Shown: positions 16,609 through 25,412 of the stretch, in pieces
How the letters are laid out: each line of letters starts with the position of its first letter
Position numbering within the stretch: the first letter of the stretch is position 1
Source of the DNA: Mangrovicoccus algicola
Lineage (GTDB): Bacteria > Pseudomonadota > Alphaproteobacteria > Rhodobacterales > Rhodobacteraceae
Assembly: GCF_014903745.1 (NCBI RefSeq)
Contig: NZ_JACVXA010000033.1
Span: 1-57,631 of the forward strand
Length of the DNA: 57,631 bases
Direction of reading: 5' to 3'
Made by a program: the position numbers and the translations under genes
Notes under the pieces: generated by a model
What the model was told of the DNA's origin: nothing
Seen by the model: only the letters and a program-made list of their open reading frames with translations
Database searches by the model: none

Positions 16609-17026
16609 CTGGTCTCCTGTTGCTGCGGGATGCGGCCGGGAATGCCGGAGACGCCGGCGTGCCGCGGTGGTCCCGGATTTGGGTCACTCACTACCTGTAT
16701 ACACGCATACCTGATTCGCGCGCGTTTTGCGCGCTTCCTTTCGCGAAACTTTTGCGACAGGGCACGCCGGGCCCGGTCCTGCCTGCCGCAGGGGCAGCCT
16801 GCCTCGATATCGGGCAGTACCGGAACGGCTGCGGTCGCCGGGGCGCGGGGCGCGGGGCGCGGAAGGCATGCGGACGGAATTGCGGGCATGGCGGCTCTCC
16901 CTGAAGGGCGCCGGTTGCGGCGCCGGGGCTTTCAGGACAGTCGTCGCGCGGTCGGGAATGGTTCAAAACCCTGCCGGCGGCCGGAAAGGGGACGGCCGGA
17001 AAGGGGGCGGGCGGCAGGGCCCGGGA
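16609..17026. other. Intergenic region holding the MARTX operon promoter
   Basis: The 418-bp gap contains operator site 3, a GCGCGC-GTTTT-GCGCGC hairpin at 16718-16734 without a T-run, and a TTTCGCGAAA palindrome just beyond it. GGCCGGAAAGGGG occurs twice in tandem near 16979, just downstream of the hydrolase gene. I see no convincing coding sequence; the open frames here have no Shine-Dalgarno and no recognisable product. Confidence 0.5.
16694..16714. promoter_or_regulatory. GTATAC operator, site 3 (MARTX operon promoter)
   Basis: CCTGTATACACGCATACCTG lies about 90 bp upstream of the 103-residue gene. Its reverse complement shares CGTGTATACMGGKA with the exporter site at 4941-4961. A likely target of the GntR regulator at 718-1326, which would coordinate cargo and exporter. 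Confidence 0.55.
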
Positions 17027-17854
17027 TCAGGCCTGCATCTCGTGCACGAAGGCGGCGATCCGGGCCAGCACGGCCGCGCCCTCGGGCAGGGCATCCGGCC
17101 AGAGCGGAAAGAGATGGAACAGCCCCGGCACGACGCGCAGCCGCAGGTCGGCCCCGGCCAGCGCCGCCTCGCGGGCCAGGATCAGCGTGTCGTCCAGCAG
17201 CATCTCCGCCCCCGCGGCCTCGAGATGCAGGGGAGGCAGGCGCGACAGATCGGCGAGGACCGGCGAGGCCTCCCCCGCGCCGGGATCGGCGCCGGGCATG
17301 GCCATGCGGAACAGCCGCGCATCGGTGGCATCGTCATTCATCGCATCCCCGTCGCGGTCACGCGTGCGGCTCCGCCCGCTGCGGTCGGTATTGGGCGAGA
17401 CCAGCGCCAGCCCCGCCACGTCGCATCGCAGCGCGGCGCTGAGCGCAAGATGGCCCCCCGCGCTGTCGCCGCCCAGGACGGCCGCGGGCCCCGAGGCCCG
17501 GGCAACGGCCATCGCGTCCTCCAGCATGGCAGGCCAGGGATGTTCCGGCGCAAGCCGGTAGCGGGGCAGCAGCACCCGCAGCCCCTGCGCCGCCAGATAC
17601 CGCGCGAGAAGCCCGTGGGTCTCCGGCGCGCCGAAGACATAGCCGCCGCCATGGAACCAGACCAGTTCCGGCCCTGCCCCCGCCGCCAGGCAGGGCACGC
17701 CGCCGCGTTCGGTCTCCACCAGCTGCGGCTGCGCTCCGGCCAGCCGCGCGAAGCCGCGGCGCATCTGCGCGGGCGATCCCTCCACCGGGATCCGCGCGAT
17801 CCGCGCCCGCAGCGCCGCCTCCGTTCCCGGCCGGTCCGTCCTGTCCTGCGTCAT
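17027..17854 (-). CDS. Alpha/beta hydrolase (HSL-type esterase/lipase family)
   Basis: Soluble carboxylesterase of the hormone-sensitive-lipase type, 275 residues, normal size. The oxyanion-hole motif HGGGYVFG is at about residues 68-75 and the nucleophile elbow GGDSAGG places the catalytic Ser at 131. The acid is probably an Asp in EMLLDDTLILA, and the His is in VPGLFHLFPLW near the C-terminus, so the triad looks complete. Start at 17854 (MTQDRTDRPG) with a GGGAG element upstream; the frame is open far upstream without support. It stands alone, divergent from the SDR pair that follows. The substrate cannot be read from the sequence. Confidence 0.88.
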   Translation of the reverse strand: MTQDRTDRPGTEAALRARIARIPVEGSPAQMRRGFARLAGAQPQLVETERGGVPCLAAGAGPELVWFHGGGYVFGAPETHGLLARYLAAQGLRVLLPRYRLAPEHPWPAMLEDAMAVARASGPAAVLGGDSAGGHLALSAALRCDVAGLALVSPNTDRSGRSRTRDRDGDAMNDDATDARLFRMAMPGADPGAGEASPVLADLSRLPPLHLEAAGAEMLLDDTLILAREAALAGADLRLRVVPGLFHLFPLWPDALPEGAAVLARIAAFVHEMQA

Positions 17855-17977
17855 CGCGCCTGCTCCCGTGGTGCCGTGCGGGGACAAGCCCGCGCCGCCG
17901 TCCCGGTTCCCGCATGGCGCGCGGGAACCGGCCCCGGCCTGCGCTGTTGATCCGGCGACCCAAGGAAAGGAACTGTC

Positions 17978-18775
17978 ATGAAACTGGGTATCGACGGAAA
18001 ACTGGCGGTCGTCACCGGCGCCGCGGGCGGGATCGGCCGGGCGACGGCACAGGTCCTTGCCGAAGAGGGCGTGCGGCTGTTCCTGACCGATACGGATGCC
18101 GATCAATTGCAGGCCGCGGCCGCCGAGATCGGCCCGGCGGTGGGCGGCACCCGTGCGGCCGACCTCTCCGATCCCGGGGCGATCGCGGATCTCGCCGGGC
18201 GCATCGCCGAGGCCGGGGGGGCCGACATCCTCGTGCACATGGCCGGGGTGACCGGGGCCAAGGGCGACCCGCTGGAGATGCGCGACGAGGACTGGGCGGA
18301 ATGCTGGACCGTCAATTTCATGTCCGCCGTCCGCATGAGCCGCGCCCTCGTGCCCGCGATGGCGGCGAAAGGCTGGGGCCGCGTGGTCTTCACCGTCTCG
18401 GAGAACGCGGTGCAGCCCTATCCCGACGAGGCGGTCTACAATGCCTCCAAGGCGGCGCTGCTGAGCTATACCAAGGCGCTGTCGCTGCCCTACGGGCCGA
18501 AGGGCGTGCTGGTCAACGCGGTCATGCCGGCCTTCATCGAGACCCCCATGACCGACGGCATGATGGAGAAGCGCGCCGAGGCGATGGGCGTTTCCAGGGA
18601 GGAGGCGATCGAGAGCTTCCTCGCCGAGGAGCGCCCCTATCTGAGCCTGCGCCGCCGCGGCCGCCCCGAGGAGGTCGCCTCGGTCGCGGCGCTGCTGTGC
18701 TCGGACCGGGCCGGGTTCACCAACGGTTCCGCCTGGCGCGCCGATGGCGGCGCCGTGGCCTCCATCGACACCTGA
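17978..18775 (+). CDS. Short-chain dehydrogenase/reductase (SDR)
   Basis: NAD(P)-dependent oxidoreductase of the classical SDR type, 265 residues. The cofactor motif TGAAGGIG is at about residues 14-21. The usual NNAG motif is replaced by HMAG (ILVHMAGVTG). The catalytic Ser lies in FTVSENAVQ and the YxxxK pair in VYNASKAA, so the active site looks intact. AAGGAA before the ATG supports the start. It is followed 12 bp later by a second SDR, suggesting a two-gene operon. The hydroxy or keto substrate is unknown. Confidence 0.92.
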   Translation: MKLGIDGKLAVVTGAAGGIGRATAQVLAEEGVRLFLTDTDADQLQAAAAEIGPAVGGTRAADLSDPGAIADLAGRIAEAGGADILVHMAGVTGAKGDPLEMRDEDWAECWTVNFMSAVRMSRALVPAMAAKGWGRVVFTVSENAVQPYPDEAVYNASKAALLSYTKALSLPYGPKGVLVNAVMPAFIETPMTDGMMEKRAEAMGVSREEAIESFLAEERPYLSLRRRGRPEEVASVAALLCSDRAGFTNGSAWRADGGAVASIDT

Positions 18776-18787
18776 GGAGAGACGCAG

Positions 18788-19603
18788 ATGACCGACGGAC
18801 ATGTTTCCCACCTGCCCGAGCCCGAATATATCGACGATCACTATCGCGGCTCGGGCAAGCTGGAGGGCAAGCGGGTGTTGATCTCGGGCGGCGACAGCGG
18901 CATCGGCCGGGCCGTCGCGCTGCACATGGCGCGCGAGGGCGCGAAGGTGGCGATCCTCTACCGCTCTGCCGAGGAAAAGGCCGCCGAAACCCGCGCCGGG
19001 ATCGAGGCGGAGGGCGCCCAGGCGCTGGTGATCCGCGCCGACATGGCCAGCACGGCGGATTGCGACAATGCCGTGGCCCAGACGGTCGCCGCCTGGGGCG
19101 CCATCGACGTGCTGGTGAACAATGCCGGGTTCCAGAAACCCTCCGCCAAGCTGGAGGAGGTGGGGGACGCGGAATGGCAGGCGCATTTCGACGTCAACAT
19201 GGCGGGGATGTTCCGCCTGACCCGCGCCGCGATCGCGCATATGGCGCCGGGCTCGGCCATCGTCAACACGACCTCGATCAACGCCTTTGCCGGGCATGCC
19301 GCGCTCCTGCCCTATTCGGCGACCAAGGGGGCGATCTCGGCCTTCACCCGGGCGCTGGCCAAGCAGGTCATGGAGCGCGGCATCCGGGTGAACGAGGTGG
19401 CGCCGGGCCCGGTGGCCACGGATATCCAGAATGTCTTCGAGGATTTCGACGATGACATCCTGAAGAACATGGCCGCACCGATCGGGCGCGTGGGACAGCC
19501 GCGCGAGATTGCCCCGGCCTATGTCTACCTCGCCTGCCGCGACGCCGCCTTCGTCACCGGCCAGACGATCCACGTCAATGGCGGCATGATCCTGGGCAGC
19601 TGA
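18788..19603 (+). CDS. SDR oxidoreductase of the YhdF/YhxC (glucose/ribitol dehydrogenase-like) group
   Basis: SDR enzyme with an N-terminal extension (HLPEPEYIDDHYRGSGKLEG) typical of the stress-associated YhdF/YghA-like group. Cofactor motif SGGDSGIG at about 33-40, NNAG in VLVNNAGFQ, catalytic Ser in VNTTSINAF, YxxxK in PYSATKGA, and the C-terminal HVNGGMILGS. 271 residues, slightly short but complete. Good GAGGAGAG ribosome site 4-8 nt upstream. Probably an operon with the SDR before it. Related proteins are often general-stress dehydrogenases, but the substrate here is not known. Confidence 0.92.
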   Translation: MTDGHVSHLPEPEYIDDHYRGSGKLEGKRVLISGGDSGIGRAVALHMAREGAKVAILYRSAEEKAAETRAGIEAEGAQALVIRADMASTADCDNAVAQTVAAWGAIDVLVNNAGFQKPSAKLEEVGDAEWQAHFDVNMAGMFRLTRAAIAHMAPGSAIVNTTSINAFAGHAALLPYSATKGAISAFTRALAKQVMERGIRVNEVAPGPVATDIQNVFEDFDDDILKNMAAPIGRVGQPREIAPAYVYLACRDAAFVTGQTIHVNGGMILGS

Positions 19604-20050
19604 GCGGGGCCGGGACCGCGGCGCCGCGGTCCCGCCCGTCCTTCCGCGCCCCGGCACCGGCGGCCCCCTCCCCCGCGAAACCCCGGATCCCGCATCGCCC
19701 CGCTGCCACCAGGCGGCGGGGCAATGCGCATGGGACATGCACGGGGGGAGCCGACGGCACCCGCATGGCAGGGCGCCCGCGGGACGCGGACTTTGCTACC
19801 CGGCGACGTCCGTACGCCCATGGGTGCCCTTTCCGCCCGTCCCGCCCGGGAAACTGCCCCGTGCCGGCGGCATCTCCGGGCCGTTGCACGGGGGCATTGC
19901 AGAGATCAGGCCGACGATACATGCCGGGCATGAGAGCATGTCCCTGCCCGGCCGGGTCATCGGGCGGCGCGGTGCCCGATGCTGCGCGCCGCCATGTTGG
20001 TCCCGGAGGCCCCACCCGCCGAGGGGCGGCGCCGCCCGGGGCGGGCCGGC
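19604..20050. other. Convergent intergenic region without a recognised gene
   Basis: About 450 bp between the second SDR gene and the end of the symporter gene. Apart from the palindrome at 19612-19633 I see no conserved coding sequence. The open frames on both strands look like GC-rich chance frames: low-complexity Arg/Pro/Gly/Ala content and no ribosome site. Confidence 0.5.
19612..19633. terminator. Perfect 22-bp palindrome after the SDR pair
   Basis: GGGACCGCGGC followed by its exact inverse lies 9 bp after the second SDR stop. It could act as a terminator or mRNA-end hairpin, but there is no T-run. Confidence 0.4.
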
Positions 20051-21634
20051 TCACCAGAAGGCAAGCAGGATCCCGGCCATGGAGAGGGCCAGCACCAGCC
20101 CCCAGAGGCGGATATCCATCAGCAGGCCGCGCCCGTCGCGCATGCCCGCCATGGCCACCGACCTGTCCCAGATGAGCATTTCCTCCGGCGCCTCGCGCGG
20201 CGGGAAGACGGTGACCGACAGGCCCCAGTGCAGCAGGCAGGCGCCGATCGTCATCACCGCGACCGTGACCGTGAAATGCAGCGGCCAGATCCCGGCCTGC
20301 CCGGCGATGAACAGCACCACGCCCAGCAGATGCATCGTCACCAGCGTCGCGAAAGCCGCCCGTTCGCTGACCCGCGGGCTCATCGCGCCCAGGAAGAAGA
20401 TCGCCACGATCGGCGGCACGATGATCGAGAAGGCCTGCTGCAGGTAGGACCAGATCCCGCCCGCATGCTGGATCAGCGGCGCCACGATCACCGCGACGAG
20501 CATGAAGCCCAGCGTGCACAGCGTCCCGTAGCGGCGCACCGTCTCGGGGGCCACCGGATCCTCGGGCCGGGTGACGAAGTCATGCACCACCAGGGTCGAC
20601 GAGCTGTTGAGCGTCGAATCCACCGTCGACATGATGGCCGCGACCAGCCCCGCCAGGACCAGCCCGGTCAGCCCCGGCGGCAGGATCTGCGTGATCATCA
20701 CCGGAAAGACCATGTCCTGCTCGGCCAGGTCCGGCAGCAGCGGCACCGCCATCGCCCCGGGCAGGACCATGATGAACAGCGGAATGCATTTCAGCAGCCC
20801 GCCCAGGAGGGCGCCGCGCTGCGCATCCTCGATGCTGCGCGCGCCCAGCACGCGCTGGACGACATACTGGTTGGTGATCCAGTACCAGAAGCCCAGCATC
20901 CAGACCCCCAGGAACAGCCCCGGCCAGGGCAGGCCCTCGTCGGAGGCGGGCTTGACCATCTCCAGGTGGCCGCCGGGCAGCGCGTCGCGCACCGTCGCCC
21001 AGGAGAAGTCCAGCGAGCGGAACATCAGGAAGGCGGTGATCGAACAGCCCAGCAGCAGGACGATCGCCTGCAGGATGTCGGTATAGACGACCGCCTTCAG
21101 CCCGCCTGCCGCGGCATAGCCCCCCGCGAACAGCCCGATGGCAATGCACGCCGCCCAGAGCGGCACGCCGGGGAAGAAGGTCGTCAGCACCACCCCGCCG
21201 GCATAGAGCCCGCCCGCGGTTTCCACCACCACCGTGAAGACGATGGTCAGCGCCGAGAAATACAGCCGCACCCGCCGGGAATAGCGCCGGTCGAGCCATT
21301 CCGGCGTCGTCGTCACCCTGGCCTTGAGATAGAGCGGCGCGAAGACGAAGGCGAGGATCAGCAGCGGAATGCCCGACATCCATTCGAAGGCGGAGCTGGC
21401 GATGCCCGTGGCATAGGCGGAGCCGGTCAGCCCGATGATCGTCGTGGTCGAGATGTTGGAGGCGAAGAGCGAGAAGCCGATCGCCCCCCAGGTCAGCGTC
21501 CGCCCGGCGAGGAACAGGTCCTCGCCCGTCTTGGTGCGCATCGACACCCAGACGCCGATGGCGAGGACCACGGCCAGATAGGCGGCGATCACGCCGATAT
21601 CCAGCCCGGTTATATGCGATTGAACCTGCTCCAT
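20051..21634 (-). CDS. Sodium:solute symporter (SSS/SGLT family)
   Basis: Sodium-coupled solute uptake protein of the inner membrane, 527 residues, normal for the family, with about 13-14 hydrophobic segments. SSS signatures include TGEDLFLAGRTLTWGAIGFSL near the N-terminus and the sodium-site region MSTVDSTLNSSSTLVV in the middle. Closest in style to SGLT-like sugar/inositol symporters (FWYWITNQYVVQRVLGAR), though the substrate cannot be assigned. The start has CAGGGAGA upstream. The gene stands alone and converges with the SDR operon. The C-terminal 40 residues end in a last helix (LVLALSMAGILLAFW). Confidence 0.9.
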   Translation of the reverse strand: MEQVQSHITGLDIGVIAAYLAVVLAIGVWVSMRTKTGEDLFLAGRTLTWGAIGFSLFASNISTTTIIGLTGSAYATGIASSAFEWMSGIPLLILAFVFAPLYLKARVTTTPEWLDRRYSRRVRLYFSALTIVFTVVVETAGGLYAGGVVLTTFFPGVPLWAACIAIGLFAGGYAAAGGLKAVVYTDILQAIVLLLGCSITAFLMFRSLDFSWATVRDALPGGHLEMVKPASDEGLPWPGLFLGVWMLGFWYWITNQYVVQRVLGARSIEDAQRGALLGGLLKCIPLFIMVLPGAMAVPLLPDLAEQDMVFPVMITQILPPGLTGLVLAGLVAAIMSTVDSTLNSSSTLVVHDFVTRPEDPVAPETVRRYGTLCTLGFMLVAVIVAPLIQHAGGIWSYLQQAFSIIVPPIVAIFFLGAMSPRVSERAAFATLVTMHLLGVVLFIAGQAGIWPLHFTVTVAVMTIGACLLHWGLSVTVFPPREAPEEMLIWDRSVAMAGMRDGRGLLMDIRLWGLVLALSMAGILLAFW

Positions 21635-21852
21635 GCCTGTCTCCCTGTGCCGAGGCCTGCGGTGGGATCACGCGCGCGTGCGCCGCCCGTGTCCCGCGGG
21701 GGCAACGGCGCCGGAGCCCCCCCTGTTCCCGCGGCATTCGCTCCCGCGCCCCGCCGCCTCCCGCGGGCCGCGGGGCCGCTTGATGCGCCGGGCGGTCGGG
21801 CTAGCTGCGCCCCCGACGGGAAACGGCGCGGATGCGGATGGAGGCAAGGCCC

Positions 21853-22509
21853 ATGTGGGAATGGATCACGGAGAATACCGACACGCTGCAGGTGATCGTC
21901 AGCCTGCTCACGACGCTGGTCTGGATCGTCTACCTGCATGTCTTCCTGTGGGGCTACATGCGCCAGACCCGCTCGGGGCTTCTGGTGACGCGGGCCGGGG
22001 CACAGGATGCGGAGGGGCGCTGCATCGTCTCGAACATGGGGTCGGAACCGGCCTTCCTGGTCGATGTGCTGGCCGAGTTCACGCTCGATGGCCGCCGCTC
22101 CACCGTCAGCGTGGTCGACCGCATCGAGCTGTGGGACCGCGAGACAGACCCGACGGTCGGGGTTTCGGCAGTGGGTCCGCTGGCCAGCGGCGGCTATGTC
22201 GATATCGGCAGCTTCTCCGAGATCCTGTCGCGGGCCGGGCGCAAGACCGGGCCGGAGGGCCCGCCCCCGCGGCCCGAGCGGCTGCGGCTACTGGCGGTGG
22301 CGGCGACCAGCCAGGCCCGTCAGCTGGTCGCCGCGCAGCGCGATTTCGACCTGGTCCCCGCCGAGCGCAGCGGGCGGCTTCAGGTGCTTCCGGTAGAGGT
22401 GGAAGCCACGCAGATCCGGTCCCGCCGCAGGCGCCACCAGCTGCGCGACCTGCTGCGCGAGCTGCAGCGGCAGGATGCGCTGGACCGTCCCGCCACCCCG
22501 GCCCGGTGA
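21853..22509 (+). CDS. Uncharacterised membrane-anchored protein
   Basis: Family not recognised. 218 residues from the start chosen at 21853, which has GGAGG about 9 nt upstream; an in-frame ATG at 21832 is less supported. One membrane helix lies near the N-terminus (VIVSLLTTLVWIVYLHVFLW), followed by YMRQTRSGLLVTRA and a beta-rich domain that mentions a possible ligand fold (CIVSNMGSEPAFLVDVLAEF), and a basic C-terminus (RSRRRRHQLRDLLRELQR). With a cytoplasmic C-terminus by the positive-inside rule, it could sense or scaffold something at the membrane. It is monocistronic and ends against the GlxA-type regulator with a hairpin between them. Confidence 0.7.
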   Translation: MWEWITENTDTLQVIVSLLTTLVWIVYLHVFLWGYMRQTRSGLLVTRAGAQDAEGRCIVSNMGSEPAFLVDVLAEFTLDGRRSTVSVVDRIELWDRETDPTVGVSAVGPLASGGYVDIGSFSEILSRAGRKTGPEGPPPRPERLRLLAVAATSQARQLVAAQRDFDLVPAERSGRLQVLPVEVEATQIRSRRRRHQLRDLLRELQRQDALDRPATPAR

Positions 22510-22524
22510 TCCCGGCCCCAAGAG

Positions 22525-22545
22525 GCCCCGGGTCGGGCCCGGGGC
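22525..22545. terminator. Bidirectional GC-rich hairpin between convergent genes
   Basis: GCCCCGGG-TCGGG-CCCGGGGC, an 8-bp perfect stem with a 5-nt loop in the 80-bp gap between two convergent genes. No T-run on either side, so only moderate support as a terminator. Confidence 0.45.
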
Positions 22546-22590
22546 GGGACGGCGCCGGGGGGCGTCGGCGCGATCCTTCTCCCGGCGGTC

Positions 22591-23631
22591 TCAGCCGCCG
22601 CCATCGCCTGCGGGCAGCGGCACCCCCACCGGACCGGACTCCGGGCGGTCCATCCGCGCATGGCGATATTCGGCGGGGGAGACGCCCCGCTCGGCCTTCA
22701 GCACCCGCGACAGGTGCGGCGCGTCGCAGAACCCGCAGGCGACCGCGATCCCGGAGATCGGCATATCCGTCATGCGCAGCCGCTGCAGCGCCCGGTCCAG
22801 CCGGATGCCGGTATAAACCTTCTGCGGGCTCTGTTCGAGATCGGCCATGAAGCGCCGTTCCAGGGTGCGCCGCGCCACCCCCAGCGCCGATGCCAGCGCC
22901 GCCACTGCCACGGGCATCTCGACATTCTGCTGCATCCGCAGCACGGCGCGCTTGACCAGGTCGTCGCGCGGCTGGCGGGCCAGTCCCTGGCCGGGCTGCG
23001 GCCGGGTTTCGCCATAGGCGGTGTCGATCATCATGATGTTGAGGCTCTTGACCGCCGCCGAATGGCCGATATGGCGGTTGACCAGGAAGGCCGCGAGATG
23101 CGCCGCCCCGTGACCGCCGGAACAGGTCAGCCGGTCGCGGTCGACCACGAAGATCTGGTCGGAGACGGGCAGCTCCCTGTCGAACCGGTCGATGAAGTCC
23201 TGGTGGTGGAACCAGCTGACGCAGCACCTGTATCCTGCCAGCAGGCCCTCCTGCTGCAGGATGAACACGCCCGTGCACAGGCCCACGACCGGGGTCCCCG
23301 CCGCGGCCATGTCGCGCAGCAGGCCGAGGCAGGCCGGGCTGAGCGAGGCGCGGTCGCTCATGACGCCGCCGACCACCACCAGGTAGTCGGGCCGCGCGGC
23401 ATCGCGCAACCGCCCGTCGGGCTGGATGCGGACACCGCAGCTGGAGCGGATGGGCCCGGCGCCGTCGGACAGGACCGTCCAGTCGCACAGGATCGGCCGC
23501 GACTTGTCGGCCTCGTCCGCCGCCAGCCGCAGCACGTCGACGAAATTCGCGAAGGCCGAGAGCGTGAAGTTGTCCGCCAGCAGGAAGGCCACGCGCAGGC
23601 GGCGGCGCGGCGGGGCGGATCGTTCGGGCAT
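22591..23631 (-). CDS. GlxA-family AraC regulator (DJ-1/PfpI-like domain + AraC HTH), probable sarcosine-cluster regulator
   Basis: Transcription activator of the GATase1-like AraC group, which includes GbdR and SouR, regulators of betaine, dimethylglycine and sarcosine catabolism in Pseudomonas. The N-terminal DJ-1/PfpI-like domain has [21 protein letters not shown] and the elbow motif [12 protein letters not shown]. The C-terminal AraC HTH has [19 protein letters not shown] and [21 protein letters not shown]. 346 residues. The start at 23631 (MPERSAPP) was chosen for a strong GGAGG 8 nt upstream; the frame is open a further 39 codons. It is divergent from soxBDAG, with about 185 bp between the starts, which strongly suggests that it controls that operon, probably in response to sarcosine or a related methylated amine. 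Confidence 0.88.
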   Translation of the reverse strand: MPERSAPPRRRLRVAFLLADNFTLSAFANFVDVLRLAADEADKSRPILCDWTVLSDGAGPIRSSCGVRIQPDGRLRDAARPDYLVVVGGVMSDRASLSPACLGLLRDMAAAGTPVVGLCTGVFILQQEGLLAGYRCCVSWFHHQDFIDRFDRELPVSDQIFVVDRDRLTCSGGHGAAHLAAFLVNRHIGHSAAVKSLNIMMIDTAYGETRPQPGQGLARQPRDDLVKRAVLRMQQNVEMPVAVAALASALGVARRTLERRFMADLEQSPQKVYTGIRLDRALQRLRMTDMPISGIAVACGFCDAPHLSRVLKAERGVSPAEYRHARMDRPESGPVGVPLPAGDGGG

Positions 23632-23816
23632 GGCGCGGACCTCCTGGCGGATGGAGGCCATGGGGCCCGACCCTCCGGCCCCTGTCCATACTCCTCGGCC
23701 CGTCCCGCGCGCAATGGCGCAAAGATACAAGCCTCCCGGCGCAATCATCCCAGCCGCATCCGCCCGGACGCGCTATCGCTGGGGCACGACCCCACCCGAA
23801 CCGCCGGATATCGCCC

Positions 23817-25070
23817 ATGACCCGCTTCAACGCCTTCAGCCTGCTCAGGAACGCCGTCAGCGGACACAGGAACTGGACCGAGCAATGGCCCGACAGCCAG
23901 CCGAAGCCGGAATATGACGTGGTCATCGTCGGCGCCGGCGGGCACGGGCTGGGCTGCGCCTACTACCTGGCCAAGGAACACGGCATCACCAATGTCGCGG
24001 TGATCGACAAGGGCTGGCTGGGCGGCGGCAATACCGGGCGCAACACGACGATCATCCGCTCGAACTATCTCTATGACGAAAGCGCCCGGCTTTTCGATCA
24101 TTCGCTCGACCTGTGGCAGGGGCTCAGCCAGGAGCTGAACTACAACGTCATGTATTCCAATCGCGGCGTGCTGATGCTGGCGCATAACCAGCATGACGTG
24201 CAGAGCTTCAGGCGGCATATCCATGCCAACCGGCTCAACGGGGTCGACAACCGCTGGCTGACGGCGCAGGAGTGCAAGGAAGTCTGCCCGCCGCTGAACA
24301 TCGCGCCGGATGCGCGCTACCCGGTCATGGGCGGCGCCCTGCAGCAGCGGGCGGGCACCGCGCGCCATGACGCCGTGGCCTGGGGCTATGCCCGCGGCGC
24401 GGCCGCGCGCGGCGTCGACATCATCCAGAACTGTGCCGTCCAGGCGATCCGCCGCGGTCCCGACGGGGCGGTGACCGGGGTCGATACCGACAAGGGGTTC
24501 ATCCGCGCCAAGAAGATCGCGGTCTCCGCCTCGGGGCATAACAGCATGGTCATGGCGACGGCAGGGGTGCGGCTGCCGCTGGAATCCATGCCGCTGCAGG
24601 CGCTGGTCTCCGAGCCGGTCAAGCCGGTCTTTCCCTGCGTCGTGATGTCGAATGCCGTCCATGCCTATTGCAGCCAGTCCGACAAGGGCGAGCTGGTGAT
24701 CGGCTCGGGCACGGACCAGTACGTGTCCTATTCCCAGCGCGGCGGCCTGCCGCTGATCGAGCACACGATCGCCGCCATCTCCGAGGTGTTCCCGATCTTC
24801 AACCGCATGAGGATGCTGCGCAAATGGGCCGGGATCACCGACAACACCCCCGACCGCTCGGCCATCCTCGGCAAGACGCCGGTGCAGAACCTCTATGTCA
24901 ATTGCGGCTGGGGCACGGGCGGGTTCAAGGCCACCCCCGGCGCGGCGCACCTCCTGGCCCACACGGTGGCCAGGGACGCGCCCCACCCGATCAACGCGCC
25001 CTTCTCGCTGGAGCGGTTCCGCACCGGGCGGCTGATCGACGAGGCCGCCGCCGCCGCCGTCGCGCACTGA
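23817..25070 (+). CDS. soxB: Sarcosine oxidase beta subunit
   Basis: Flavoprotein subunit of the cytoplasmic heterotetrameric sarcosine oxidase, where substrate is oxidised at FAD and electrons pass to FMN. 417 residues, typical. FAD-binding motif VGAGGHGLG at about 38-46. The His in [12 protein letters not shown] (about residue 184) matches the histidine that carries covalent FMN in the family. C-terminal flavin/substrate region [17 protein letters not shown]. It is the first gene of soxB-soxD-soxA-soxG. The start has only a weak ribosome site (GGATAT). Homologous to the second beta-like subunit at 43226-44476 but clearly diverged from it. Confidence 0.95.
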   Translation: MTRFNAFSLLRNAVSGHRNWTEQWPDSQPKPEYDVVIVGAGGHGLGCAYYLAKEHGITNVAVIDKGWLGGGNTGRNTTIIRSNYLYDESARLFDHSLDLWQGLSQELNYNVMYSNRGVLMLAHNQHDVQSFRRHIHANRLNGVDNRWLTAQECKEVCPPLNIAPDARYPVMGGALQQRAGTARHDAVAWGYARGAAARGVDIIQNCAVQAIRRGPDGAVTGVDTDKGFIRAKKIAVSASGHNSMVMATAGVRLPLESMPLQALVSEPVKPVFPCVVMSNAVHAYCSQSDKGELVIGSGTDQYVSYSQRGGLPLIEHTIAAISEVFPIFNRMRMLRKWAGITDNTPDRSAILGKTPVQNLYVNCGWGTGGFKATPGAAHLLAHTVARDAPHPINAPFSLERFRTGRLIDEAAAAAVAH

Positions 25071-25109
25071 CATGCGCCCCAGGATGATTGCGCACCGAGG
25101 AGCCCCGCC

Positions 25110-25412
25110 ATGCTGCTGATCCATTGCCCCTATTGCGACGAGACCCTGCCCGAGGTCGAATTCACCTATGCCGGGGAGGCGCATGTCATGCGCCCCGAGG
25201 ACCCATCGGCGGCGACCGACGAGGACTGGCACGCCTTCCTCTTCCTGCGCGACAACATCAAGGGCGTTCATTTCGAACGCTGGCGCCATGTCCATGGCTG
25301 CGGGCGGTTCTTCAACGCCGCGCGCAACACGATCACCGACAGGTTCCTGACCACCTACCGGGCGGGCGCGCCGCGCCCCGATCCCGGCACCCTCACGGAG
25401 GGGGGCGAATGA
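25110..25412 (+). CDS. soxD: Sarcosine oxidase delta subunit (zinc-binding)
   Basis: Small structural subunit of the tetramer, 100 residues. The zinc ligands known for the family are present: C6 and C9 in HCPYCDE, and a His/Cys pair in RHVHGCGRFF (H60 or H62, C64). EFTYAGEAHVMRP and FLFLRDNIKGVHFERW are conserved SoxD features. GAGGAG precedes the start. The stop overlaps the start of soxA by 4 nt (ATGA). The zinc ligands are absent from the second delta-like subunit in this window. Confidence 0.94.
   Translation: MLLIHCPYCDETLPEVEFTYAGEAHVMRPEDPSAATDEDWHAFLFLRDNIKGVHFERWRHVHGCGRFFNAARNTITDRFLTTYRAGAPRPDPGTLTEGGE

Noticed and set aside
19575-20519. Minus-strand frame of ~314 codons across the SDR end, the intergenic gap and the symporter C-terminus
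   Set aside because: It overlaps two well-supported genes, has no ribosome site and no family features.
23745-25295. Minus-strand frame of ~516 codons opposite soxB
   Set aside because: Shadow of soxB; the plus strand carries the FAD motif and the FMN-binding histidine.
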